Source: Planotetraspora sp. A-T 1434 (lineage in GTDB: Bacteria; Actinomycetota; Actinomycetes; Streptosporangiales; Streptosporangiaceae). Taken from it: a DNA stretch of 64,000 bases. The notes under the pieces were generated by a model. It made no database searches. It saw only the letters and a list, made by a program, of their open reading frames with translations, and was not told the origin of the DNA. Shown piece by piece: positions 1 to 9,081 of the stretch (its first letter is position 1; each line of letters opens with the position of its first letter). The DNA is taken from positions 88,066 through 152,065 of the forward strand of contig NZ_JAOEGB010000021.1 in the NCBI RefSeq assembly GCF_025420585.1, read 5' to 3'. Both the position numbers and the translations under genes were made by a program.

Positions 1-1016
1 GCGACGGCCGACAGCGCGGTGACCGAGGCGGGGTCCGGCGCCCGCAGCGCGATGATCAGGAGCGCGAGCGCGATAGAGGCGCCCTGCCCGATGCCCAGAA
101 CGACCATCCAGAGCCACGGAAGCGTCGTCGGCGCGAGCAGGATTCCGGCATATCCGGCGATGGTCAGGACGGCAGCCGCCGCCACATGGGGCACCTGGGA
201 TCTTGCTCTGCCGGCGTGCACGGGCACGCTGAGAGTCGCCGCGATCTGGGAAAGGTTGGTGAGGCTCAGGAGATATCCGGCCTGATCGGCGGGAAGCCCC
301 GCATTCTGGAAAATCGTCGGCAGCCAGGCGAGCACGATGTAGAAGGTGAGCGACTGAAAACCCATGAACGCCGTCACGAACCACGTCGTCCTGCTCCGGA
401 GCAAGGCGCGGTAGGGCCGGTGGCCCGGGTCCCCGCCGCCTCCCTTCCGTGAGCGGACCGCCTGGGGCGCCCAGAGCACGGCCGCCACCAGGGCGAAAGC
501 GGCCACCGATCCGGTGGCGGTCCGCCAGCCCACCTGGCCGGAGAGCGGCACCATCGCCGCCGACGCCGCGGCGGCCCCCGCCACCAGGCAGGAGACGTAG
601 ACCCCGGTGAAGATCCCGATATGGGAGGGAAAGTGCTGCTTCACGATCCCGGGCATGGCCACGTTCATGATGGCGATGGCCGTGCCGGCGAGCGCGGCCC
701 CGCCGTACAGGGCGATGAGGCCGCCGGCGCTCCTCACGGTGACGCCGGCCGCGAGTATGAGCAGGCCGATGAGGAGCGTGCGGTCAAGGCCGAGCCGGCC
801 CGCCAGAGCGGGCGCCAGCGGGCCCAGCAGGCCGAGGCACACCACCATGACCGTGGTGATCGCGCCGCCCGCCGCCGGGCTGAGGCCGAGATCGCCCATG
901 ATTTGGTTCAGCACGGGAGAGACCCCCGCGAGCGCGGGCCGGAGGTTCAGAGCCGCCAGGACGAAACCGGCTAAGAGCAACACTCGACCACGATCGACCA
1001 CAATCGCCCTCATCAT
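1..1016 (-). CDS. CynX/NimT-type MFS transporter, 3' end cut off by window edge
   Basis: Read on the minus strand from the ATG at 1014-1016, the frame is open to the window edge, so the C-terminus is missing. The protein begins MRAIVVDRGRVLLLAG and continues into LNLRPALAGVSPVLNQI, the hydrophobic opening typical of the CynX/NimT (cyanate or 2-nitroimidazole) branch of the major facilitator superfamily. About ten hydrophobic segments are visible in roughly 338 residues, with the motif AGRLGLDRTLLIG between helices 2 and 3. It probably exports or imports a small organic anion across the cell membrane; the substrate cannot be read. A second ATG three bases downstream is an equally possible start. 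The 53-bp repeat cluster begins 19 bp upstream. Confidence 0.8.
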   Translation of the reverse strand, partial: MMRAIVVDRGRVLLLAGFVLAALNLRPALAGVSPVLNQIMGDLGLSPAAGGAITTVMVVCLGLLGPLAPALAGRLGLDRTLLIGLLILAAGVTVRSAGGLIALYGGAALAGTAIAIMNVAMPGIVKQHFPSHIGIFTGVYVSCLVAGAAAASAAMVPLSGQVGWRTATGSVAAFALVAAVLWAPQAVRSRKGGGGDPGHRPYRALLRSRTTWFVTAFMGFQSLTFYIVLAWLPTIFQNAGLPADQAGYLLSLTNLSQIAATLSVPVHAGRARSQVPHVAAAAVLTIAGYAGILLAPTTLPWLWMVVLGIGQGASIALALLIIALRAPDPASVTALSAV

Positions 1017-1034
1017 CCCCCAAACCCTACCGGC

Positions 1035-1389
1035 GTGATCATGCACACCTTCCTGGACTCCCCTCCTTACCTGCTCCGACTCCCAGCGTGATCATGCAAG
1101 GATTCCCGAAACCCGCCTCTCACCTGCCCCAAGGCGCAGCGTGATCATGCACGGGGCCATGCACGCACGGCCCTCGCCGCTCTGGACCCAATAGCAAAGC
1201 CGCCGATCCGGCCTCAAGAGTGCATGATCACGGCGACCACTGGCCCAGCTCAGGCGCATCGGCCGGGAAGGCGTGCATGATCACGGCTACCGCTGGCCCA
1301 GCTCAGGAGCATCCGGCGGGAAGGTGTGCATGATCACACACAGGGGTTGGCGCGGTCCGGGGGATTTCCAGGAATCTGCGCATGATCAC
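1035..1389. repeat. 53-bp periodic inverted array, cluster A (3 forward + 4 reverse units)
   Basis: Forward cores (GTGATCATGCAC or one mismatch) start at 1035, 1088 and 1141, exactly 53 bp apart. Reverse cores (GTGCATGATCAC or variant) start at 1220, 1273, 1326 and 1378. Reverse units also share a GGCCCAGCTCAGG-like block and a CCGGGAA-like block next to the core. The cluster fills the divergent spacer between the MFS gene and the LacI gene. It contains no credible reading frame, because a 53-bp unit shifts frame at each copy. Confidence 0.9.
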
Positions 1390-1418
1390 CGCAAGATCAG
1401 CCCTAAGGTGGGGGGTGG

Positions 1419-1434
1419 GTGACAACGTTGTCAC
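1419..1434. promoter_or_regulatory. LacI-family operator upstream of the lacI-type gene
   Basis: GTGACAACGTTGTCAC is a perfect 16-bp palindrome with the central CG step typical of LacI-family operators. The same 14-bp core lies upstream of the sugar-binding protein gene at 6077-6090. It is 28 bp ahead of the regulator's GTG start, so the regulator most likely represses itself as well as the importer. Confidence 0.85.
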
Positions 1435-1461
1435 AGCCGCCGAATGGGAGATGATCCACTA

Positions 1462-2532
1462 GTGGGAGACACGAGACGCGGCCGTCCGACCATGAACGAC
1501 GTCGCGGCCGCCGCCGGAGTGGCGCTCAAGACCGTCTCCCGTGTGGTCAACAACGAGCCGGGGGTCAACATCGCCACGGCCGAGCGGGTCCAGGCCGCCA
1601 TCGACCGGCTCGGGTATCGGCGCAACGACAGCGCGAGGACGCTCCGCAGCGGTCGCACCGCCAGCATCGGCCTGGTGATCGAGGACGTGGCCGACCCTTT
1701 CTACTCGGGGCTGAGCAGGGCGGTTGAGGATCTGGCGCTCCGCCAGGGCTACCTCGTCTTCACGGGATCCTCCGGAGAGGACCCCGCGAGGGAGCGCGAG
1801 CTCGTCCTCGCCTTCTGCGCCCGCCGCGTCGACGGCCTGATCATCGTGCCCGCGGGCACGGACCACGGATACCTCTCCCCCGAGTTCGACGCCGGCATCG
1901 CGGCCGTCTTCGCCGATCGTCCGCCGGGCACGGGCTGTGACGCGGACACGGTGCTCTGCGACAACGCCGGAGGCGCTCAGGCGGGCATCCGGCACCTCAT
2001 CTCCCATGGCCACCGCCGCATCGCCTTCTTCGCCGACTCCCCCGCGATCTTCACGGCCACCGAGCGGCTGTACGGCTACCGCCAAGCTCTGGCCGCGGCC
2101 GCCCTGCCGTACGACGAGGGTCTGGTCGCGATGGGGCCGCCGGAACAGGCGCGGGTGCAGGCCGGCCTGGAGCGGCTCCTGGCCGCACCCGACCCCCCGA
2201 CCGCGCTGCTCACCGGCAACGGCCGGACCACCGTGGCGATCCTCCGCGCCCTCAGCGCGCTCCCCTCCAAGCCGGTACGGCACGGCGGCCGCCTCACGGA
2301 CCTCGTGGGAATGGCCGTCGTCGGGTTCGACGACTTCGAGCTGGCCGACGTGCTGGGGATCACGGTCGTGGCGCAGGACCCGTCGGGGCTCGGCCGTACC
2401 GCCGCCGAGCTCCTCTTCCGCCGGATGTCCGGAGACGTCGGGCCGTCCCGGCGGGTGGAGCTGCCCACCCGGATCATCGCGCGCGGCTCGGGCGAGGTCC
2501 CGCCCCGCCAGGGCGGCAAAGGCGCGAGCTGA
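1462..2532 (+). CDS. LacI-family transcriptional regulator
   Basis: About 356 residues. The N-terminus RRGRPTMNDVAAAAGVALKT is the LacI helix-turn-helix (residues about 11-32), followed by the hinge helix region NDSARTLRSGRTASIGLVIE. The remainder is the periplasmic-binding-like effector domain, with the FADRPPG and VVGFDDFELADVLGITVVAQDP segments usual in this family. GTG 1462 is chosen because GGGAG lies 11 bases upstream; an ATG at 1444 in the same frame has no ribosome site. It probably senses a sugar and releases the operators at 1419 and 6075, so controlling the ABC importer encoded convergently at 2894-6021. Confidence 0.93.
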   Translation: MGDTRRGRPTMNDVAAAAGVALKTVSRVVNNEPGVNIATAERVQAAIDRLGYRRNDSARTLRSGRTASIGLVIEDVADPFYSGLSRAVEDLALRQGYLVFTGSSGEDPARERELVLAFCARRVDGLIIVPAGTDHGYLSPEFDAGIAAVFADRPPGTGCDADTVLCDNAGGAQAGIRHLISHGHRRIAFFADSPAIFTATERLYGYRQALAAAALPYDEGLVAMGPPEQARVQAGLERLLAAPDPPTALLTGNGRTTVAILRALSALPSKPVRHGGRLTDLVGMAVVGFDDFELADVLGITVVAQDPSGLGRTAAELLFRRMSGDVGPSRRVELPTRIIARGSGEVPPRQGGKGAS

Positions 2533-2663
2533 GGTCGTCGCCCCTCCCCAGGCCACCGCAGCGTGAACGCACAACCGGGCTCCACGGCCCCCGCCGAACG
2601 GCCCGGCCGCGAGTGCTATGCTCCGCAAATTCATCGGATGAGCTGAAGAATCGGAATAAGCGC

Positions 2664-2879
2664 ATGGCAAAGTACCGCATTCGCTTCGCGGGCACCGTGA
2701 CCACCACTGTCGAGGTCGAGGCCGAGACCAGGGAAGACGCCATCGAGGCGGCGTTCGAGGACCTGCCCGGCTCGCTGTGCCAGGAATGCGCCGGCCACTA
2801 CGACCTCGACCAGGGCAGCCTCGACGTCGCGATCGACTCGGAGACCGGCGAGCAGGAGATCGAGCTCATCGAGGCCTGA
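2664..2879 (+). CDS. small acidic hypothetical protein
   Basis: 71 residues starting MAKYRIRFAGTVTTTVEVEA. The alternating polar and valine residues predict a small beta-rich fold, followed by an acidic C-terminus; a single CQEC pair at about residues 39-42 could bind a metal. The start at 2664 is taken over the in-frame 2613 ATG because the conserved-looking part begins there. It sits between the LacI gene and the 3' end of the convergent sugar importer. No family is recognised with certainty. Confidence 0.6.
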   Translation: MAKYRIRFAGTVTTTVEVEAETREDAIEAAFEDLPGSLCQECAGHYDLDQGSLDVAIDSETGEQEIELIEA

Positions 2880-2893
2880 CCCGGCAGCCCTGG

Positions 2894-3769
2894 TCAGCCC
2901 TTCAGCGCGCCGGCCATGAGGCCGCGCATGAAGAACCGGCCGAGCAGCACGTAGACGATCATCGTGGGGATGGACGCGAGGATGGCCGCGGCCATCTGCT
3001 GGCTGTACGGCACGGTCTGGGCGCCCGCGATGTTGTTGAGCATGACCGTGGTGGGCCACGACGTCGGGGCGGTGAGGAAGACCGCGAACAGGAAGTCGTT
3101 CCACATCGACGTGAACTGCCAGATGATCACCACGGCGAAGGCCGGGGCGGAGACGGGCAGCACGACCGACCAGAACGTGCGCAGCATCCCGGCGCCGTCG
3201 ACCCGGGACGCCTCGATGAGCGAATCGGGAATCGTGACGTAGTAGTTCCGGAAGATCAGCGTGCAGATCGGGATGCCGTACACGACGTGCGCGAGCGTCA
3301 GGCCCGGGATGCCGCCGTAGACGCCCAGGTTCACCATGAGCTGCACGAGCGGGATCATCACGCCCTGGTACGGAATGAACATGCCGAACAGGAACAGCGT
3401 GAACACCACGTCGGCGCCGGGGAAGCGCCACTTGGCCAGGACGTAGCCGTTCATCGAGCCGAGCACGGCCGAGATCAGCGACCCGGGGATCGCCAGCAGG
3501 AAGCTGTTGACGATGCCGGGTTCCAACTTCTCCCACGCGATGCTCCACGCCTCGGTCGTCCAGACCTGTGGGAGGTTCCACGCCTGCCCCGGGTCGGCCT
3601 CGCTCAGCGGCTTGAAGCTGGTCACGAGCAGCACGTAGATCGGGATGAGGAACACCACGACGAACAGGATCAGCAGCGCGAGCCGCACCCACCGGGCGAC
3701 GGCCGCCCGCTGCCGGACGTGCGTGACCGGAGCGACGGGACGGGTCTTCTCGATGACGTCCGCGGTCAT
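2894..3769 (-). CDS. carbohydrate ABC transporter permease (MalG/GtsC type)
   Basis: 291 residues with six transmembrane segments. The BPD-type EAA loop reads LIEASRVDGAGMLRTFWSVV (about residues 185-204), the contact point for the ATPase. It is the second inner-membrane subunit of a CUT1 sugar importer. Its ATG overlaps the stop of the upstream permease by four bases (ATGA, 3766-3769), so the two are translationally coupled. No ATPase is encoded in this operon. As in many actinobacteria, the importer probably borrows a shared MsiK-type ATPase encoded elsewhere; that is inference. Confidence 0.92.
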   Translation of the reverse strand: MTADVIEKTRPVAPVTHVRQRAAVARWVRLALLILFVVVFLIPIYVLLVTSFKPLSEADPGQAWNLPQVWTTEAWSIAWEKLEPGIVNSFLLAIPGSLISAVLGSMNGYVLAKWRFPGADVVFTLFLFGMFIPYQGVMIPLVQLMVNLGVYGGIPGLTLAHVVYGIPICTLIFRNYYVTIPDSLIEASRVDGAGMLRTFWSVVLPVSAPAFAVVIIWQFTSMWNDFLFAVFLTAPTSWPTTVMLNNIAGAQTVPYSQQMAAAILASIPTMIVYVLLGRFFMRGLMAGALKG

Positions 3770-4653
3770 GAGCGGTTCCCCCTGCGGGCGTTCCAGATGA
3801 GGTAGGGCACGACGAAGACGGCCACGGACAGCACGATGTAGGAGGCGATCGTGGCGCCCTTCGCGGGGTCGTGGGAGTCGAAAACCGCGGTCCACATGAA
3901 GATCGCGGGCACGTCGGTGATGATCTGCTTGCCGGACACTGCGACGATCAGGTCGAAGACCTTCAGCGAGATGTGGCCGAGGATGATCAGGGCGGACAGT
4001 GTCACCGGCCGCAGTAGCGGCAGCACTACGTAGCGGTAGACCTGCCACTCGCTGCAGCCGTCCACTCGTGCGGCCTCACGCAGGTCTTCGGACACCCCCC
4101 GGAACCCGGCCAGGAAGAGCGCCATGACATATCCGGACATCTGCCAGATCGCCGGGATGGCCATCGCGGCCATGCCCCAGTCCTGGTCCCGGAACCAGTG
4201 CCACTGGAGGAAGTCCAGCCCCAGGTAGTGGAACAGCCTGTTCAGGCCGACCGCCTGCTCGCCCGTGCCGCTGTTCATGAGCCACCGCCACACCACGCCG
4301 GTGGCGATGAACGAGACGGCCATCGGGAACAGGTAGACCGTCCGGAAGCCGCCCTCGCCCTTGATCCCCTTCTCCATCAGGAAGGCGAGGAACCACCCGA
4401 GAGCGAGCGCGCCGACGACGAAGACGACGGTGAAGATGATCGAGTGCCGGACCGAGATGCCCCAGCGCTCCTGGTCCCAGATGCTGATGAAGTTGTCCAG
4501 CCCGACGAAGTGTCCCGGCGAGATCTCGTCGTGCTGGTCGGTCATCGCGACCTTGAAGTTCCATCCCAGCAGGCCGTACACGAAGACCGCGATGAGGACG
4601 ATCGATGGCGACACCAGTAGCAGCCCCGGCAGCCACCTGCGCACCCGCGTCAC
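3766..4653 (-). CDS. carbohydrate ABC transporter permease (MalF/GtsB type)
   Basis: 295 residues, six transmembrane helices, with the permease EAA loop LREAARVDGCSEWQVYRYVV near residue 190. It pairs with the downstream permease to form the membrane channel of the sugar importer. It follows the binding-protein gene after an 81-bp spacer that holds a strong hairpin (4673-4723), an arrangement that usually leaves the permeases expressed below the binding protein. Confidence 0.93.
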   Translation of the reverse strand: MTRVRRWLPGLLLVSPSIVLIAVFVYGLLGWNFKVAMTDQHDEISPGHFVGLDNFISIWDQERWGISVRHSIIFTVVFVVGALALGWFLAFLMEKGIKGEGGFRTVYLFPMAVSFIATGVVWRWLMNSGTGEQAVGLNRLFHYLGLDFLQWHWFRDQDWGMAAMAIPAIWQMSGYVMALFLAGFRGVSEDLREAARVDGCSEWQVYRYVVLPLLRPVTLSALIILGHISLKVFDLIVAVSGKQIITDVPAIFMWTAVFDSHDPAKGATIASYIVLSVAVFVVPYLIWNARRGNRS

Positions 4654-4672
4654 TTGTACCTCTCAAAAGTCA

Positions 4673-4723
4673 TGTACGGCTCACGCCCGCCGAAGTTCGC
4701 CCAGGGCAGGCGTGAGCCGTACA
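4673..4723. terminator. intercistronic hairpin between binding protein and permeases
   Basis: Perfect 15-bp arms TGTACGGCTCACGCC (4673-4687) and GGCGTGAGCCGTACA (4709-4723) enclose a 21-nt loop. There is no clear T-run, so it is more likely a partial terminator or mRNA-stabilising stem that raises the binding-protein to permease ratio, as seen in many binding-protein operons. Confidence 0.75.
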
Positions 4724-4734
4724 GGGAGATCAAC

Positions 4735-6021
4735 TTACTGGCCGCCGGCCTTGGCCGCGGCGACCAGCGCCTGCTGGAGCTTGGCCACGTCCTGGTCCTG
4801 CTGGAACAGGCCGATAGCGTCGCTGAGCGCGGTCTTCCAGGCGTCGGGAGCCACGACACCGTGCTGGATGGAGCCGGCCAGCTTGTCGGCCGACCACTGC
4901 TCCAGGCTCCAGGCCAGGTAGTCCTTGTACAGGGACTTGTCGGCGTCCTTGCGGGCGGGGATGGAGCCCTTCAGGGGGTTGAAGGCGTCCTGGCCCTCCT
5001 TGCTGGCGGCCACCTTCAGCCACGCCACGGCGCCGTTCCTGTTGGGAGCGCCCTTGGGCAGCGTGAAGCTGTCCGACAGCCACATGAAGGTGCCGTCGGT
5101 GCCCGGCGAGGCGGCCCAGTCGAAGTCGGTCTTGGACTGCTTGCCGAGACCGCCGTCCGGCGGGTTGTGGAAGTAGCCGTAGGCCCAGTCACCCATGATG
5201 TTGAAGGCGGCCTCGCCGTCGGCGACCTGCTTGGCCGCGGGCTGCCAGTCCTCCTGCGGAGTGCCCGCGTAGGACAGGACGGTCTTGAAGTTCTCCAGCG
5301 CCTTGGTCACGTTCGCGTTCGACCAGTCGGCGTTCGGCGCCCAGAGCGCGTTGTACGCGTCGGTGCCGAGCGAGCCGAGCAGCACGTTCTCGAACAGGTG
5401 GACCACGGTCCACTGCGAGCCGATCGACAGCGGGATCTTCCCGGCCTTCTTCACCTTGGCGAGGTCGGCGATGAACTCGTCGACCGTCGCCGGCGCGGCG
5501 GCGATCCCGGCGGTCTTGAGGACCCCGGGGTTGAACCAGAGGACGTTCGAGCGGTGAATGTTCACCGGCACCGAGTACACCTGGCCCTGAACCGAGATCT
5601 GGTCGATGAGCTGCTGCGGGAAGACTTCCTTCAGCTTGAGCTCGTCGTACAGGAAGTTGAGCGACTCGAGCTTGCCGGCCTTGATGTAGCCCTGCAGCTC
5701 GGCGCCCGCGTGGCCCTGGAAGGTGTCCGGGGGCTGGTTGGCCTGAAGCTTGCTGGACAGGAGGGCGCGAGCCTGGTCGCCGGAGCCGCCGGCCACGGCG
5801 GCGTCGAAGAACGTGAAGTTCGGGTTCTGCTTCTCGAAGATCCCGCGCATCGCCTTCAGGCCGTCGGCCTCACCGGGGCCTGTCCACCACGAGAAGACCT
5901 CGACCTTCTTCTGCGCGGCCTGACCGCCTCCGCTCCCCCCCTTGTCGCCGCCTCCACAGGCGGTGAGGGTGAGCAGACCTGCCACAGAGACCGCGACGGC
6001 CGCCATCCACCGTCGTCTCAT
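4735..6021 (-). CDS. sugar ABC transporter substrate-binding lipoprotein
   Basis: 428 residues. A lipoprotein signal ends in the lipobox LTAC at residues 19-22, then a glycine-rich linker. The mature start KKVEVFSWWTGPGEADGLKA and the AAVAGGSGDQARALL segment resemble the GtsA/Thermus glucose-binding subfamily of SBP family 1, so glucose, mannose or a short oligosaccharide is a reasonable but unproven substrate. GAAGGGA lies at proper distance before the ATG. The first gene of a three-gene operon, it is preceded at 6075-6092 by the LacI operator. Confidence 0.93.
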   Translation of the reverse strand: MRRRWMAAVAVSVAGLLTLTACGGGDKGGSGGGQAAQKKVEVFSWWTGPGEADGLKAMRGIFEKQNPNFTFFDAAVAGGSGDQARALLSSKLQANQPPDTFQGHAGAELQGYIKAGKLESLNFLYDELKLKEVFPQQLIDQISVQGQVYSVPVNIHRSNVLWFNPGVLKTAGIAAAPATVDEFIADLAKVKKAGKIPLSIGSQWTVVHLFENVLLGSLGTDAYNALWAPNADWSNANVTKALENFKTVLSYAGTPQEDWQPAAKQVADGEAAFNIMGDWAYGYFHNPPDGGLGKQSKTDFDWAASPGTDGTFMWLSDSFTLPKGAPNRNGAVAWLKVAASKEGQDAFNPLKGSIPARKDADKSLYKDYLAWSLEQWSADKLAGSIQHGVVAPDAWKTALSDAIGLFQQDQDVAKLQQALVAAAKAGGQ

Positions 6022-6074
6022 CGCAACAATCCCTTCGGGGTATCCGTGATGATTTCTGCCCCTGAGAAACCACA

Positions 6075-6092
6075 GCTGACAACGTTGTCAGC
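6075..6092. promoter_or_regulatory. LacI-family operator upstream of sugar importer
   Basis: GCTGACAACGTTGTCAGC is a perfect 18-bp palindrome about 54 bp upstream of the binding-protein start. Its 14-bp core is identical to the site in front of the LacI-type gene at 1420-1433, linking regulator and operon. Confidence 0.87.
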
Positions 6093-6224
6093 ACCGGCCA
6101 ATCAACCCACTTCGCACCACTTCGCGTCAAGGCATGTGCGGATAACGTCTCTGCATACGGCCGTCGCGGTCGTACGGCGGCGCTCCCGCGCGGGTAGGGC
6201 AGGCCGTCCCGGACGGCATGGGAA

Positions 6225-8183
6225 ATGTCGGTGGCGGCGGTCACACTGGCAGGCATGGCGGTCACTGCTGACGAGCATTCCGAAGAGGACGAGCACGCCG
6301 AAGGGGACGGGAAGCCCGCGGAGGATCTGCCGACGCTGGCGGATATCGATTCGCCCGAATGGTTCCGGTATGGCGACACGATGGCCGGGATCGGGTTCCT
6401 CACAGTCGCCCGCCGTCTCCCCGGCCTGATCCGCCAGGCGCTCGGCATGGCCTGGCAGGCCAGTCCCAGGGACACGGTCGCCACCGTGACACTCAGCCTG
6501 CTCGGTGGCCTCTTCACGGCTTTCGGGCTTCTCGCGACCACGGGCGTGCTGACGGCGCTGTTCGAGGAGGGCCCGACCCCGGACCGGGTCCGGGCCGCGT
6601 TGCCGAGCCTGCTGCTCGTCGGCGCGGCGGCGACCATCCGGACCACGCTCCAGGCGGGCGCGGGCTGGGCTCAGGCCCGCTTAGGCCCCCAGATCAGCCG
6701 CATCAGCGAAGAGCGCCTCTACAGCCTCACCAGCCAGGTCGATCTCGTGTGCTTCGACGACCCCCAGTTCCACGACTCGCTCCAGCGGGCGCGGCTGCGC
6801 GGCATGGCCATGGCCGACATGGTCGTGGACACCGCCATCGACACCCTCACAGGGGTCATCGGCATCGCGGCGGCCGCCGGTGTGCTGGGCGTGCTGCACC
6901 CGGTGCTGCTGCCGCTGCTCCTGCTCGCCGTCATCCCCGACGCGTGGGCGGCGGTCCGGTCGGCCCGGATGGGCTACGCCACCGACCTCCTGCTCATCCC
7001 CGCCCGCCGCCGCAAGTGGATCATCACGGAGTTGCTGGCGGACAAGGACACCGCCGCCGAGGTCCGCACCTTCACCATGCGAGGCTTCCTCATGCGGATG
7101 TACGACAACGTCGCCCGGTCGGAGCAGCGGGTCCTGCTCGACCTGGCCCGGCGCCAGACGTACGCGCGCGTGGTGGGCGAGGCGCTCGGTGGCATCGGGC
7201 AGGGCGCCGTCTACGTGGCGCTGGGGCTGCTGCTGGCCGTGGGCGCGGTCCCGCTGGCGGTCGCCGGCACGGCGGTCCTCGCCATCCGCTCGGGTCAGGG
7301 TTCGCTGGCGAACTTCATGTACGCGACCAACCGCCTCTACGAGCAGGGGCTGTACTTCACGGACTTCCTCGACTTCGTCGCGCAGGCCGAGGCCCGGATC
7401 CCAGCCCAGCGGACGGGGAAGGCCCCATCGGGCTTCCAGCGCCTCACGGCCGAGGAAGTCACCTTCAGCTACCCCTCCTCCGCCACTCCGGCCCTGCGCG
7501 GCGTGTCGGTCCACATCGACCGGGGCGAGGTGGTGGCTCTCGTCGGGGAGAACGGCTCGGGCAAGACGACACTGTCGAAGATCCTCGCCGGCCTCTACGA
7601 CCCCGACAGCGGCCGTGTCCTCTGGGATGACACCGACCTCAGCGAGGTCGACCCGCACGATCTGCGGGGGAACATCGCAGTCATCGCGCAGGACCACACC
7701 CGCTGGCCGCTGACCGCTCGCCACAACATCACGATGGGCATGGAGAAGGGCGAGACCGCGGTGGTCCACGCCGCCGAGGTCGCCGGCGCCGACCAGGTCA
7801 TCGAGGAGCTTCCGCACGGCTATCAGACCCTGCTCGACCGCCGCTTCAAGGACGGTCAGGAGCTGTCCGGCGGCCAGTGGCAGCGGATCGCCGTGGCCCG
7901 CGGGTTCTATCGCGATGCCCCGCTGCTGATCTGCGACGAACCCACGGCCGCCCTGGACGCCCGGGCCGAGCACGCGCTGTTCGACCGGATCCGGCGGCAC
8001 GCCGACGGGCGCACGGTCCTGCTGATCACCCATCGGCTGGCGAGCGTGCGCTACGCCGACCGGATCTACGTGCTCGACCACGGCAAAGTGGTCGAGCACG
8101 GCACCCACCAGGAGCTGATCACCCTCGACGGCCTCTACGCCGACCTCTACAACCTCCAGGCCCAGGCCTACCGCAGCGCCTGA
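6225..8183 (+). CDS. ABC transporter, fused membrane and ATPase domains
   Basis: 652 residues if started at ATG 6225; ATG 6255 is an equally good start and removes ten residues. An acidic N-terminal tail (about 50 residues) precedes a six-helix exporter-type membrane domain. The nucleotide-binding domain has Walker A VGENGSGKTT (about residue 440), signature LSGGQWQRIAVARG (about 546) and Walker B LLICDEPTAALD (about 566), then the H-loop ITHRLASV. This is a half-transporter that works as a homodimer. The WPLTARHNI motif after the Q-loop resembles exporters from peptide natural-product clusters, but no biosynthetic genes are near, so the substrate is open. Confidence 0.92.
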   Translation: MSVAAVTLAGMAVTADEHSEEDEHAEGDGKPAEDLPTLADIDSPEWFRYGDTMAGIGFLTVARRLPGLIRQALGMAWQASPRDTVATVTLSLLGGLFTAFGLLATTGVLTALFEEGPTPDRVRAALPSLLLVGAAATIRTTLQAGAGWAQARLGPQISRISEERLYSLTSQVDLVCFDDPQFHDSLQRARLRGMAMADMVVDTAIDTLTGVIGIAAAAGVLGVLHPVLLPLLLLAVIPDAWAAVRSARMGYATDLLLIPARRRKWIITELLADKDTAAEVRTFTMRGFLMRMYDNVARSEQRVLLDLARRQTYARVVGEALGGIGQGAVYVALGLLLAVGAVPLAVAGTAVLAIRSGQGSLANFMYATNRLYEQGLYFTDFLDFVAQAEARIPAQRTGKAPSGFQRLTAEEVTFSYPSSATPALRGVSVHIDRGEVVALVGENGSGKTTLSKILAGLYDPDSGRVLWDDTDLSEVDPHDLRGNIAVIAQDHTRWPLTARHNITMGMEKGETAVVHAAEVAGADQVIEELPHGYQTLLDRRFKDGQELSGGQWQRIAVARGFYRDAPLLICDEPTAALDARAEHALFDRIRRHADGRTVLLITHRLASVRYADRIYVLDHGKVVEHGTHQELITLDGLYADLYNLQAQAYRSA

Positions 8184-8208
8184 GCCCCACCAAATCGTGT
8201 TGATCACA

Positions 8209-8877
8209 TTATGCGGGCAACTGGGCGAGGATAAGCGCGACCGCCTCAGCAGCGTCAGCAACGATGTGGTCAGGCTTGCCGACCTCGTCCGGCCACAGTC
8301 GACCCCGGTCGATCCATGCCGTTCGCAGGCCTGCGGCCTGTCCGCCACCAATGTCCGCCACCCTACTGTCACCGACCATCCACCCACCGGCCGCCAAGGT
8401 CATGCCACACCGCTCAGCTGCGATCTCGAACAGCTGCCGCTCCGGCTTACGGACGCCCTCCGCCTCAGAGATCGCCCAGCCATCCACGTGCTCGGCAACG
8501 CCGCTGCTAATGATCGTGCGGAGTTGCACGTCGGCGAAGCCGTTTGTGACCAAGCCGACTTTCCAGCCCGCATGCCGCAGTTGGGCGAGTCCGGCGAGTG
8601 CGCCACGACAAGCCGGGATCAGGGCGGAGTGGCGCCTGCGATACCGCGCCCACAACTCCTCCACGGAGTCAGCCAGCGAGAACCGCTCCCGGACCTGGGC
8701 AAAGAAGGTCTCCTTAGGCACGAGACCGTCCCCATCAGCCTCGACCATCCACTCGGCCTCGGCTGGCTCGAGCCCATGTGTCCTACAGAACTCCAGCGCC
8801 CACAGGCGAAACCCCGAAACTCGGTCTACGAGCGTGTTGTCCAGGTCAAAGAGCGCCAGCCGTTGCAAGCGGCTCAC
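8209..8877 (-). CDS. HAD-superfamily hydrolase
   Basis: 222 residues from a GTG start. HAD motif I is FDLDNTLVD (nucleophile Asp near residue 10), motif II VGLVTNG, motif III is the KPERQLF lysine, and motif IV GDSRVADIGGGQAAGLRT. Together with the helical cap this is a subfamily I phosphatase acting on small phosphorylated metabolites in the cytoplasm. Upstream lies a relic of another gene, so the promoter region has been rearranged. Confidence 0.85.
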   Translation of the reverse strand: MSRLQRLALFDLDNTLVDRVSGFRLWALEFCRTHGLEPAEAEWMVEADGDGLVPKETFFAQVRERFSLADSVEELWARYRRRHSALIPACRGALAGLAQLRHAGWKVGLVTNGFADVQLRTIISSGVAEHVDGWAISEAEGVRKPERQLFEIAAERCGMTLAAGGWMVGDSRVADIGGGQAAGLRTAWIDRGRLWPDEVGKPDHIVADAAEAVALILAQLPA

Positions 8878-9081
8878 CGTCCATCTCCACCAGCCACGAG
8901 ATCCGCGCCTGGACCGGCGACGACGACCGCAACGGCGACGGCTTCCGTGTCTTGGGCGAGGACGGCATCGACGGCTACGTCGCCTTCTGGCTCGTCCGCC
9001 CCGACACTCCCCTCCCCGGCCAGCCCATCGTCTTCCTGGTCTCGGAGGGGGAGATCGCCATCGTAGCCCGACGTTCTTGTC
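8878..9081 (+). pseudogene. gene remnant, truncated at both ends
   Basis: In one plus-strand frame about 65 codons read like genuine protein: TSHEIRAWTGDDDRNGDGF, then DGYVAFWLVRPDTPLPGQP and IVFLVSEGEIAIVAR. There is no start or ribosome site. The frame runs in from inside the oppositely coded HAD gene and is cut off by the first unit of repeat cluster B. The segment vaguely recalls SMI1/KNR4 (SUKH) immunity proteins, but that is a guess. Confidence 0.4.

Noticed and set aside
1459..2670. 403-codon minus-strand ORF opposite the LacI gene
   Set aside because: High-GC third-position bias keeps antisense frames open. Its composition is Arg/Gly/Ala-rich and no domain is recognisable, while the plus strand is a clear LacI protein.
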